Position numbers and translations under genes: made by a program. This document shows, piece after piece, positions 1 through 5,152 of a stretch of DNA of 5,915 bases. Under the pieces are notes generated by a model. It ran no database searches. It was given only the letters and a program-made list of their open reading frames with translations, and was not told the DNA's origin. The stretch is from Pseudomonadota bacterium. Lineage in GTDB: Bacteria; Pseudomonadota; Alphaproteobacteria; Acetobacterales; Acetobacteraceae. How positions within the stretch are numbered: position 1 is the first letter of the stretch; every line of letters starts with the position of its first letter. The stretch lies in assembly GCA_021815835.1 (NCBI GenBank), contig JAKAZN010000144.1:1-5915 (forward strand), written 5' to 3'.

Positions 1-36
1 CGTCGGCAAAGCGGCGCGCCCGCCTTCATGGGTCAT
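1..36 (-). CDS. Partial CDS, N-terminal 12 codons of an unidentified gene
   Basis: An ATG read leftward from position 36 opens a frame that stays open to the window edge and gives MTHEGGRAALPT. The sequence is too short to recognise a family, so no function is proposed. Support for a real start is a purine-rich AGGGGG (plus-strand 44-49) exactly 7 nt upstream, the best ribosome-binding site on this side of the helicase gene. A second ATG in another frame, read from position 29, would be 14 nt from the same site and fits less well. The gene lies on the same strand as the helicase and starts 91 nt after its stop codon, so it could be co-transcribed with it. No clear promoter or intrinsic terminator is visible in the gap. 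The call rests on the ribosome-binding site and position only. Confidence 0.45.
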   Translation of the reverse strand, partial: MTHEGGRAALPT

Positions 37-43
37 CAGGTTT

Positions 44-49
44 CCCCCT
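44..49 (-). promoter_or_regulatory. Ribosome-binding site of the left-edge partial gene
   Basis: The minus strand reads AGGGGG here, followed by 7 nt and then ATG at 36. This spacing favours the ATG at 36 over the out-of-frame ATG at 29. Confidence 0.4.
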
Positions 50-127
50 GGAGGCGAGAGACTGCAACGATTTCCGCCGCGGTGGCAACAGCCGGGCGAT
101 CCCGCACGCCACCGTTCGGCCGCCCGC

Positions 128-2320
128 CTAGGCTTTCTCCACGAACCGATCGAGCACCCGCTTCACCCCGGCCTTGTCGAACGCCACCTCCAGCCGGTCG
201 TCCTCGGTCTCCGTCACGATTCCGTAGCCGAATTTCTCGTGGAACACGCGCGCGCCCACGGCGATGCGATCGCTGCGCGCCGTGCGCGGCGCCGCCTCCC
301 ACGCGCCCGGCACGCGCACCGGCCGGGCCGCGATCAACGGCACGCCAGCGCCGAAAATCCCCTGCCCCTGGCCCGGCCCCGGATCGCGCGCGATCGCCGC
401 CGAGCCCGCCCGCGCGATCTCCGTCTCCGGCAGTTCGTCGATGAAGCGGCTGGGATAGGTCGCCTGCCAGTTGGCGTAGATGCGCCGGTTCGCCGCGTGG
501 CTCACGATCGCCCGTTGGCGCGCGCGCGTGAGGCCGACATACGCAAGCCGCCGCTCCTCCTCCAGGCCCTTGCCGCCGGTCTCGTCCAGCGCGCGCGGAT
601 TGGGAAATACCCCCTCCTCCCAGCCCGGCAGGAACACGGTGTCGAATTCCAGCCCCTTCGCGCCGTGCAACGTCATCAGGTTCACGCGATCCTCGGTGGC
701 GTTGTCCTCGTTCTCCATCACCAGCGCGACGTGATCGAGAAATCCGCCCATCGTCTCGAACTCGGCCATCGCGCGCACGAGCTCCTTCATGTTCTCGAGC
801 CGCCCCGGCGCGTCGGGCGATTTGTCGTTCTGCCACATGATCGTGTAGCCGCTTTCATCCAGCACCGTCTCCGCCGCGCGCACATGGCCGGCCGCGGCCA
901 GGTCGCCGCGCCAGCGATCGAGGTCGCGCAGCAGGCCCGCCAGCCCTTCGCGCGCCTTGCCGCGCAGCGTGCCCTTTTCGATCGCGCGCGCCGCGGCCTG
1001 CGTCAGCGGCACCGAGGCGGCCCGGCTTTCCTCGTGCAGCGCCCGCAGCGCCGTCTCCCCCACGCCGCGCCGTGGCGTGTTGACGACGCGCTCGAAGGCC
1101 AGATCGTCGGCCGGCTGCACCAGCAGGCGGAAATAGGCGATCGCGTCGCGGATTTCCTGGCGCTCGTAGAAGCGCAGGCCGCCGACGATGCGATACGGGA
1201 TCGCGAGCACGATCAGCCGTTCCTCGAAGGCGCGGGTCTGGAAACCCGCGCGCACCAGCACGGCGATCTCCGCCAGCTTGTGGCCCTCGGCGCGCAGGGT
1301 TTCGATGCGCGTGCCGACCATGCGGGCTTCCTCGTCGGAATCCCACAGGCCGATCACCGCGACCTTCTCGCCCGCAGCCTCCGCCCGGCCCGGGCGCAAG
1401 GTCTTGCCGAACCGGCCTTCGTTATGCGCGATCAGCCCGGACGCGGCCGCCAGGATCGGCGCGGTGGAGCGGTAATTGGCTTCCAGCCGCACGATGCGCG
1501 CGCCGGGAAAATCATGCTCGAAACGCAGGATGTTCTCCACCTCCGCGCCGCGCCAGGAATAGATCGACTGGTCGTCGTCGCCGACGCAGCAGATGTTCCG
1601 ATGCGCCTCCGCCAGCAGCCGCAGCCACAGATACTGGACTACGTTGGTGTCCTGGTATTCGTCGACCAGGATGTAGCGGAAGCGGCGATGGTATGAGGCC
1701 AGCACGTCCGGATGGGCGCGCAGGATCTCGGTCACGCCCAGCAGCAGATCGCCGAAATCGGCCGCGTTCAGCGCCGTCAGCCGCGCCTGGTAGGCGGCAT
1801 AGACCGCGCGCGCGTGGCCGGCGGCGAAATCGGTGTCCTCGGCGGCGGTGATGCGCGCGGGCGTCAGGCCGCGATCCTTCCAGCGCTGGATGATCGAGGC
1901 CATCGCCGGCGGCGCCCAGCGCTTGGTGTCCAGCCGCTCCGCTTCCATCACCTGCTTGACCAGCCGGATCTGGTCGTCGGTATCGAGTATGGTGAAATTG
2001 GGCGCGAGCCCCGCCAGCGCGGCGTGCGCGCGCAGCATCCGCGCGCCCAGCGCGTGGAAGGTGCCGAGCCACAGCCCTTCGACCGGACGGCCGAGCAACG
2101 TGGCGACCCGCTCGCGCATCTCCCGCGCCGCCCGGTTGGTGAAGGTGACCGCGAGCACCTGGCCCGGCGCGGCGCGGCCGGTCAGCAGCAGATGGGCGAA
2201 GCGCGTGGTCAGCACCCGCGTCTTGCCGGTGCCCGCGCCGGCGAGCACGAGCAGCGGACCATCCAGCGTCTCGACCGCCTGGCGCTGGTCGGGGTTGAGT
2301 CGGGTGAGATAATCGGTCAT
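128..2320 (-). CDS. uvrD: UvrD/PcrA-family ATP-dependent 3'-5' DNA helicase
   Basis: This is a superfamily 1A helicase of 730 aa, a normal length for UvrD/PcrA. Family members unwind DNA 3'-5' with ATP in nucleotide-excision and mismatch repair, and remove stalled RNA polymerase or recombinase filaments. Motifs in order are: Q motif LNPDQRQAV (8-16), Walker A AGAGTGKT (27-34), Ia TFTNRAAREM (59-68), GTFHA (86-90), Walker B VDEYQDTN (219-226), III VGDDDQSIYSWRGA (246-259), IV LEANYRS (279-285), V MTLHGAKGLEF (549-559) and VI RRLAYVGLTRAR (590-601). A low-complexity linker (about 636-688) leads to a C-terminal Tudor-like domain (about 690-730; KFGYGIV), the region that contacts RNA polymerase in PcrA. 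The ATG at 2320 was chosen because homology begins there. The frame stays open upstream to about 2629 only as antisense of the SDR gene. No clear Shine-Dalgarno precedes the ATG, and an in-frame GTG at 2329 is an alternative. UvrD versus PcrA naming is a convention. Confidence 0.96.
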   Translation of the reverse strand: MTDYLTRLNPDQRQAVETLDGPLLVLAGAGTGKTRVLTTRFAHLLLTGRAAPGQVLAVTFTNRAAREMRERVATLLGRPVEGLWLGTFHALGARMLRAHAALAGLAPNFTILDTDDQIRLVKQVMEAERLDTKRWAPPAMASIIQRWKDRGLTPARITAAEDTDFAAGHARAVYAAYQARLTALNAADFGDLLLGVTEILRAHPDVLASYHRRFRYILVDEYQDTNVVQYLWLRLLAEAHRNICCVGDDDQSIYSWRGAEVENILRFEHDFPGARIVRLEANYRSTAPILAAASGLIAHNEGRFGKTLRPGRAEAAGEKVAVIGLWDSDEEARMVGTRIETLRAEGHKLAEIAVLVRAGFQTRAFEERLIVLAIPYRIVGGLRFYERQEIRDAIAYFRLLVQPADDLAFERVVNTPRRGVGETALRALHEESRAASVPLTQAAARAIEKGTLRGKAREGLAGLLRDLDRWRGDLAAAGHVRAAETVLDESGYTIMWQNDKSPDAPGRLENMKELVRAMAEFETMGGFLDHVALVMENEDNATEDRVNLMTLHGAKGLEFDTVFLPGWEEGVFPNPRALDETGGKGLEEERRLAYVGLTRARQRAIVSHAANRRIYANWQATYPSRFIDELPETEIARAGSAAIARDPGPGQGQGIFGAGVPLIAARPVRVPGAWEAAPRTARSDRIAVGARVFHEKFGYGIVTETEDDRLEVAFDKAGVKRVLDRFVEKA

Positions 2321-2330
2321 CGCGATCACA

Positions 2331-2355
2331 TTGCCGAGCGGGCGGCGCCCGGCAA
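2331..2355. promoter_or_regulatory. 25-bp dyad between divergent uvrD and SDR genes
   Basis: TTGCCGAGCG and CGCCCGGCAA form inverted arms (2331-2340 and 2346-2355) around a 5-bp GGCGG centre, with one mismatched pair. The outer six bases, TTGCCG/CGGCAA, are perfect. The dyad sits almost exactly midway in the only 49 bp separating the two start codons (2320 and 2370). That position suits a shared operator or a hairpin in both leaders. No convincing sigma-70 -35/-10 pair is visible in the spacer. The role is inferred from symmetry and position; in DNA this GC-rich, chance palindromes are fairly common. Confidence 0.35.
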
Positions 2356-2359
2356 GGGC

Positions 2360-2364
2360 GGAGG
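2360..2364 (+). promoter_or_regulatory. Ribosome-binding site of the SDR gene
   Basis: GGAGG followed by 5 nt and the ATG at 2370. It decides the start in favour of MAEIFRGRTALV over the upstream in-frame TTG at 2331, which has no such site and would begin inside the dyad. Confidence 0.7.
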
Positions 2365-2369
2365 GACGG

Positions 2370-3152
2370 ATGGCGGAGATCTTTCGCGGCCGGACGGCGC
2401 TGGTGACCGGCGCCTCGGCCGGGATCGGCGCGGCGATGGCGCGGGATCTGGCGCGACGCGGCGCCGATCTGGTGCTGGTGGCGCGCCGGGCGGAACGGCT
2501 GGAGGCGCTGGCCGCCGAATGCCGCGCGCTCGGCGTGCGCGCCGAGCCGGTGCCGGCCGATCTCGCCGACCCGGCGGCGCGGGAGGCGCTGGCGGCGCGA
2601 ATCGGGACCGTCGATCTGCTGGTCAACAACGCGGGCTTCGGCGCCTACGGCGCGCTGGACGGCACCGACTGGGCGCGCGCCGAGCGGCTGCTGGCGGTGA
2701 ATGTCGTGGCACTCACGCATCTGACCCGGTTGTTGACCCCCGCGATGGCGGCGCGCGGCTTCGGGCGGGTCCTGCATGTGGCCTCGGTGGTGGGTTTCCT
2801 GCCGGTGCCGCTGTTCGCCACCTATGCGGCGAGCAAGGCCTATGTCGTTTCGCTGGGTATCGCGCTGGACGCGGAGCTGGCGCCGCGCGGGGTGCGCGTG
2901 ACGGTGCTGTGCCCCGGCGCGACCGCGACGGAATTCTTCGACGTGGCGCGGGGCGAGGGCGACGCGCCGTCGGCCGGCCCGGTGGGCGCGATGAGCGCCG
3001 AGGCGGTGGCGCGGATCGGCCTGGACGCGATGGCGCGGGGCCGGCCGATGGTGGTCGCGGGCGGAACCAACGCGGCGATGGTGTTCGCGCTGCGGTTCGC
3101 GCCGCGCGCGCTGACGGCCCGGCTGGCGATGCGGACCCTGCGGCGGCGCTAG
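2370..3152 (+). CDS. Short-chain dehydrogenase/reductase (SDR) family oxidoreductase
   Basis: A classical single-domain SDR of 260 aa, predicted cytosolic, carrying out NAD(P)H-dependent oxidation or reduction of an unknown carbonyl/hydroxyl substrate. Visible motifs are: the Rossmann glycine motif TGASAGIG (13-20), an ARR pair after the second strand (38-40) that suggests NADP preference, the cofactor-contact D64 in PADL, NNAG (86-89), structural N111, catalytic S139, the Y152-x3-K156 active-site pair in YAASK, and PG (182-183). The catalytic tetrad N-S-Y-K is complete, so the enzyme should be active. The overall pattern resembles the DltE-like SDRs (COG0300), but the substrate cannot be read from sequence. 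The gene is divergent from uvrD, with 49 bp between start codons. Its last two codons and TAG run into a perfect inverted repeat starting at 3148, so the natural C-terminus (ending RTLRRR) may have been altered by acquisition of that repeat. Confidence 0.92.
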   Translation: MAEIFRGRTALVTGASAGIGAAMARDLARRGADLVLVARRAERLEALAAECRALGVRAEPVPADLADPAAREALAARIGTVDLLVNNAGFGAYGALDGTDWARAERLLAVNVVALTHLTRLLTPAMAARGFGRVLHVASVVGFLPVPLFATYAASKAYVVSLGIALDAELAPRGVRVTVLCPGATATEFFDVARGEGDAPSAGPVGAMSAEAVARIGLDAMARGRPMVVAGGTNAAMVFALRFAPRALTARLAMRTLRRR

Positions 3153-3205
3153 TGCTCTGACTCATTCGGATAGATCAGCATGCGTCAGAGCACTAGCTTG
3201 ATTTT
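3148..3205 (+). terminator. 14-bp perfect inverted repeat with T-rich tail, possible SDR terminator
   Basis: GCTAGTGCTCTGAC (3148-3161) and GTCAGAGCACTAGC (3184-3197) pair without mismatch, with three more pairs (CAT/ATG) just inside after one mismatch. The spacer between the 14-bp arms is 22 nt. The stem is followed on the plus strand by TTGATTTT (3198-3205), the U-rich tail expected of an intrinsic terminator. The SDR stop codon (3150-3152) is inside the left arm. The stem is less GC-rich and the loop longer than in a textbook terminator, so it could instead be a repetitive palindrome that only incidentally terminates transcription. Confidence 0.5.
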
Positions 3206-3254
3206 GTGGGCCGATTCAGCCAACGCCCGGAAGCAGGCGTTGGCATCGGACCAC
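3206..3254. repeat. Bulged long hairpin
   Basis: GCCAACGCC (3219-3227) pairs perfectly with GGCGTTGGC (3236-3244) across an 8-nt loop. Beyond a 3-nt bulge (TCA, 3216-3218), CCGAT pairs with ATCGG (3245-3249). After one mismatch, GTGG (3206-3209) pairs with CCAC (3251-3254). That gives 18 pairs in total. No T-tract follows on either strand, so it is not a canonical intrinsic terminator. It forms the right half of the 111-bp element. Confidence 0.6.
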
Positions 3255-3370
3255 TAGCGGCACCGCAGCCGCGGGCGATGCGGGGAGTCTCTCTCTCGCA
3301 TGCGGAGGAGGGAGGCGTGGCGCGGCGGCCGGTGCGCCCATGCCAAATGCGATCGTCCTGCCCCATCGCG

Positions 3371-3398
3371 TTGCACCTGTTCCGCCGCGTGCTACATA
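3371..3398 (+). promoter_or_regulatory. Weak candidate sigma-70-type promoter for mlaA
   Basis: TTGCAC (3371-3376) and TACATA (3393-3398) are separated by 16 bp in one of the few AT-containing stretches upstream of mlaA. Each hexamer matches the consensus at about half its positions. If used, transcription would begin near 3405 and give a leader of roughly 125 nt. No better candidate was seen between the palindromic element and the gene. Confidence 0.3.
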
Positions 3399-3461
3399 TC
3401 CCACTGATGCTTCCCATTGCCCGACCGTCCGCGCCCCGCGTGCCCGCCCCGCGGGTCCGGC

Positions 3462-3509
3462 GGCCCGCCCACCTCGCCCCAAGGCGGGCCCGTCCCGGCC
3501 GGCCCGCCT
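3462..3509 (+). promoter_or_regulatory. mlaA leader segment with mutually exclusive stems
   Basis: GGCCCGCC occurs twice (3462-3469 and 3501-3508), flanking one copy of its complement GGCGGGCC (3483-3490). The middle copy can pair with the left copy (8 bp, 13-nt loop) or with the right copy (9 bp including A3482/T3509, 10-nt loop), but not both. The right-hand pairing ends 11 nt before the GGAG ribosome-binding site. This is the geometry of a two-state leader, but in sequence this GC-rich it may be coincidental. Confidence 0.3.
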
Positions 3510-3520
3510 GGCCCTGCCCC

Positions 3521-3524
3521 GGAG
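3521..3524 (+). promoter_or_regulatory. Ribosome-binding site of mlaA
   Basis: GGAG, then 7 nt, then the ATG at 3532. It fixes the start at the codon that places the lipobox at a normal distance (Cys25), rather than the in-frame ATG at 3340. Confidence 0.6.
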
Positions 3525-3531
3525 CCTCCAG

Positions 3532-4323
3532 ATGCGCGCCGCCCGCAAGCCCCCTCTGATCGCCCCGCTGATCGTCCCTTTGGCGATCGCGTTCCTGGCC
3601 GGCTGCGCCACGGCCCCCCCGGCCAGCCACAAGGAGGCGCGCGCCGCATTCGAGCAAACCAACGATCCGTTGGAGCCGACCAACCGCGTCTTCTACAAAG
3701 TGAACGACGCGCTCGACACCGCGATCCTCCGTCCGGTCGCCGTCGCCTACACGCATGTGGTTCCCGCCCCGGCGCGCGAGGGCGTGCATAACATCCTCGG
3801 CAATCTCGCCACCCCGGTCACGCTCGCCAACGACATGCTGCAAGGCAAGTCGCGCCGCGCCGGCACCACCTTCATGCGCTTCCTCATCAACACCACGTTG
3901 GGCGGCCTCGGCACGGTCGATGTGGCGCGCCGGCTCGGCTACCCCGCCCATGACGCGGATTTCGGGGAGACGATGGCGATCTGGGGCATCCCGGAAGGGC
4001 CGTTCCTGTTCCTGCCGGTATTCGGCCCGTCCGATCCGCGCGACGCGCTGGGCCAGGGCGTCGATATCGCCGGCGATCCGCTCGGCTGGTTCGGCCTCGG
4101 CACCGCGGTCACCGTGCTCGACTGGAGCCGGGCGGGGATCGGCGGCATCGACGCGCGTTCCCAGGTGCTGGGCGAGCTTGGGCCGATCAAGCGGACCGCG
4201 CTCGATCCCTATGCGACGTTCCGCAGCCTCTATCGCCAGCACCGGCGGGCGGAGATCGCCAAAATCCAGGCCGATCACGGCCATACCGTGCCGGCCTGGT
4301 TTCCCGCCCCCGCCGCGCAGTGA
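3532..4323 (+). CDS. mlaA: MlaA/VacJ family outer-membrane lipoprotein, phospholipid retrograde transport
   Basis: A 263-aa MlaA (VacJ) homologue. In the Mla pathway MlaA sits in the outer membrane and extracts mislocalised phospholipids from the outer leaflet, passing them to periplasmic MlaC. The N-terminus is a lipoprotein signal peptide: basic MRAARK, a hydrophobic segment (about 8-23), and lipobox LAGC with lipidated Cys25. The mature part has the family signature NDPLEPTNRVFYKVNDALD (44-62), the ILGNLATPVTLANDMLQGK region (88-106), the RFLINTTLGGLG segment (116-127) and the hallmark GIPEGPFLFLPVFGPSDPRD (152-171). Length is typical. The ATG at 3532 was chosen for its GGAG site and the lipobox position; starting at 3340 would add 64 Pro/Arg-rich residues and bury the signal peptide. 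mlaC follows 184 nt downstream on the same strand, so the two probably form one functional unit. The MlaFEDB transporter genes are not in the window. Confidence 0.95.
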   Translation: MRAARKPPLIAPLIVPLAIAFLAGCATAPPASHKEARAAFEQTNDPLEPTNRVFYKVNDALDTAILRPVAVAYTHVVPAPAREGVHNILGNLATPVTLANDMLQGKSRRAGTTFMRFLINTTLGGLGTVDVARRLGYPAHDADFGETMAIWGIPEGPFLFLPVFGPSDPRDALGQGVDIAGDPLGWFGLGTAVTVLDWSRAGIGGIDARSQVLGELGPIKRTALDPYATFRSLYRQHRRAEIAKIQADHGHTVPAWFPAPAAQ

Positions 4324-4507
4324 GCGGTCGCGCCGGGGCCGCGGAGGGCCTTCCTCCCCCTGGCGCACTGCCCGGCGCCCCGATCGGCAGCGCAACCGGG
4401 CGCGAGATCGCAGGAATTTATTGACCAATCTGCGCTATCCTTCCGACCCCGCCCATCCCGCCGCCGTGACGACGCATCTTTCCCCGTCCCGCTCCCCCTC
4501 GAAAGCG
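4324..4507. other. mlaA-mlaC intergenic spacer
   Basis: These 184 nt hold no supported gene. Two small stems are present: GGAGG/CCTCC (4343-4347 with 4353-4357) and GGCGC/GCGCC (4362-4366 with 4375-4379). Neither has a T-tract, so no strong terminator separates mlaA from mlaC and read-through is plausible. An isolated AT-rich patch (about 4414-4440) contains TTGACC (4421-4426), a possible -35, but nothing at 16-18 bp spacing resembles a -10. A separate mlaC promoter is possible but not demonstrated. Confidence 0.4.
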
Positions 4508-5152
4508 ATGCCGATGCCCCGACGCCGCGACCTGCTGACCCACGCCACCGCCTTCCTTTCGCTCGCGACCCTGGGCGTCGCCGGCCGCGCCAACGCCACG
4601 CCAGCGGCCCAAGCGGCGCCCCTGGCCGGCGCCGACGCCGCCCAATTCATCCGCGCCACCGGCGCGGAGATCGTGCAGGTGATCAACGGCCCCGATCCGG
4701 AGCCGGTGAAAACGAAGGCCATGCAGGCAATCGTCGATCAGCGCGTGGACGTGGCCGGGATCGGAAAATTCTGCCTCGGCCGGTTCTGGCGCGTGGCCAG
4801 CCCCGCCGAGCGCGCCGAATACGAAAGCCTGTTCCGCCAGGTCCTGGTGCTCAACGTCACCGCCAAGGTCGGTGCCTACAAGGGCGTGGCCTTCGCCATC
4901 GGCCGCGCCGTCCCGCGCGAGGAAGGCGTGATGGTCGCCACCACCGTGACCCGCCCCCAGAACGCCCCGGCCGAGGTCGATTGGCTGGTGCGCGAGGTCG
5001 GCGGCGCGCCGCGGATCATCGATGTGGTGGCGGAGGGGACCTCGCTCCGCGTCACCCAGCGCAGCGACTACGCCTCCTTCCTCTCCCGCCACGACGACAA
5101 CGTCGCGGCGTTGATCAGCGCGCTGAAGCAGCAGGTGGCCCAGGCGGGATAG
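4508..5152 (+). CDS. mlaC: MlaC/Ttg2D family periplasmic phospholipid-binding protein
   Basis: A 214-aa MlaC-family protein, the soluble periplasmic carrier that shuttles phospholipid between MlaA in the outer membrane and the inner-membrane MlaFEDB ABC transporter. The N-terminus has an export signal: RRRDLL (5-10), a hydrophobic stretch (about 14-26) and a likely signal-peptidase site after ANA (28-30). The arginine pair resembles a Tat signal, although E. coli MlaC uses Sec. Family hallmarks are the VDVAGIGKFCLGRFWR segment (80-95), ASPAERAEYESLFRQVL (97-113), and DWLVREVGGAPRIIDVVAEG (158-177) with SLRVTQRSDYASFL (179-192). Length is normal. The start is uncertain: the ATGs at 4508 and 4514 and an in-frame GTG at 4466 are all usable, and none has a clear Shine-Dalgarno. 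The ATG at 4508 gives a compact signal peptide. The last 38 bases overlap the converging acetyltransferase gene. Confidence 0.92.
   Translation: MPMPRRRDLLTHATAFLSLATLGVAGRANATPAAQAAPLAGADAAQFIRATGAEIVQVINGPDPEPVKTKAMQAIVDQRVDVAGIGKFCLGRFWRVASPAERAEYESLFRQVLVLNVTAKVGAYKGVAFAIGRAVPREEGVMVATTVTRPQNAPAEVDWLVREVGGAPRIIDVVAEGTSLRVTQRSDYASFLSRHDDNVAALISALKQQVAQAG

Larger units (their letters stand above)
3148..3258. repeat. 111-bp CTAG-rich palindromic element, candidate REP/MITE-like repeat
   Basis: The segment is bounded by GCTAGTG (3148-3154) and CACTAGC (3252-3258), a 7-bp terminal inverted repeat, and has an internal CACTAGC copy (3191-3197). It contains two hairpins in tandem: the 14-bp repeat of 3148-3197 and a bulged hairpin of 3206-3254. 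It has three CTAG tetramers, whereas I saw only one other in the window (at the uvrD stop). Its middle is much more AT-rich than its surroundings. No open frame, transposase remnant or obvious target duplication is visible. The combination looks like a non-autonomous palindromic repeat inserted at the end of the SDR gene. Multicopy status is inferred and cannot be seen here. Confidence 0.45.
3153..3531. other. Gene-free interval between the SDR gene and mlaA
   Basis: No coding sequence is supported in these 379 nt. From left to right it holds most of the palindromic element (to 3258), then a stretch (3259-3370) where only a CGCATGCG palindrome (3297-3304) flanked by CT-rich and GA-rich runs stands out. 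A weak promoter candidate follows (3371-3398), then a leader of over 100 nt that is almost entirely G/C and can form competing hairpins. A plus-strand frame from 3340 continues in frame into mlaA, but its product is a Pro/Arg/Ala-rich sequence typical of non-coding GC-rich DNA. Confidence 0.6.

Noticed and set aside
36..836. Minus-strand open frame overlapping the helicase 3' part
   Set aside because: Out-of-frame shadow of the helicase with low-complexity Arg/Gly content; its TGA merely overlaps the ATG of the left-edge partial gene.
239..1696. Long plus-strand open frame opposite the helicase
   Set aside because: Its product is Arg/Ala/His-rich with no motif, and the opposite strand encodes an intact helicase; this is the usual shadow in high-GC DNA.
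2321..2629. N-terminal extension of the helicase by about 100 residues
   Set aside because: The extension is Ser/Arg/Ala-rich, lies antisense to the SDR gene and precedes the conserved Q-motif start; the ATG at 2320 matches normal family length.
1712..3160. Plus-strand open frame spanning the helicase antisense and the SDR gene in another frame
   Set aside because: It becomes Gly/Arg/Ala-rich within the SDR region, while another frame there carries all SDR motifs.
3340..3531. In-frame 64-residue N-terminal extension of mlaA
   Set aside because: It would place the lipobox Cys at residue 89 behind a Pro/Arg-rich segment, incompatible with a lipoprotein signal peptide; the ATG at 3532 has a GGAG site.
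3193..4428. 411-codon minus-strand frame opposite mlaA
   Set aside because: Antisense shadow of mlaA; the composition is non-protein-like and no family motif is present.
4421..4441. TTGACC plus nearby TATCC as an mlaC promoter
   Set aside because: The two elements are only about 9 bp apart, too close for sigma-70, and nothing at the proper spacing resembles a -10.
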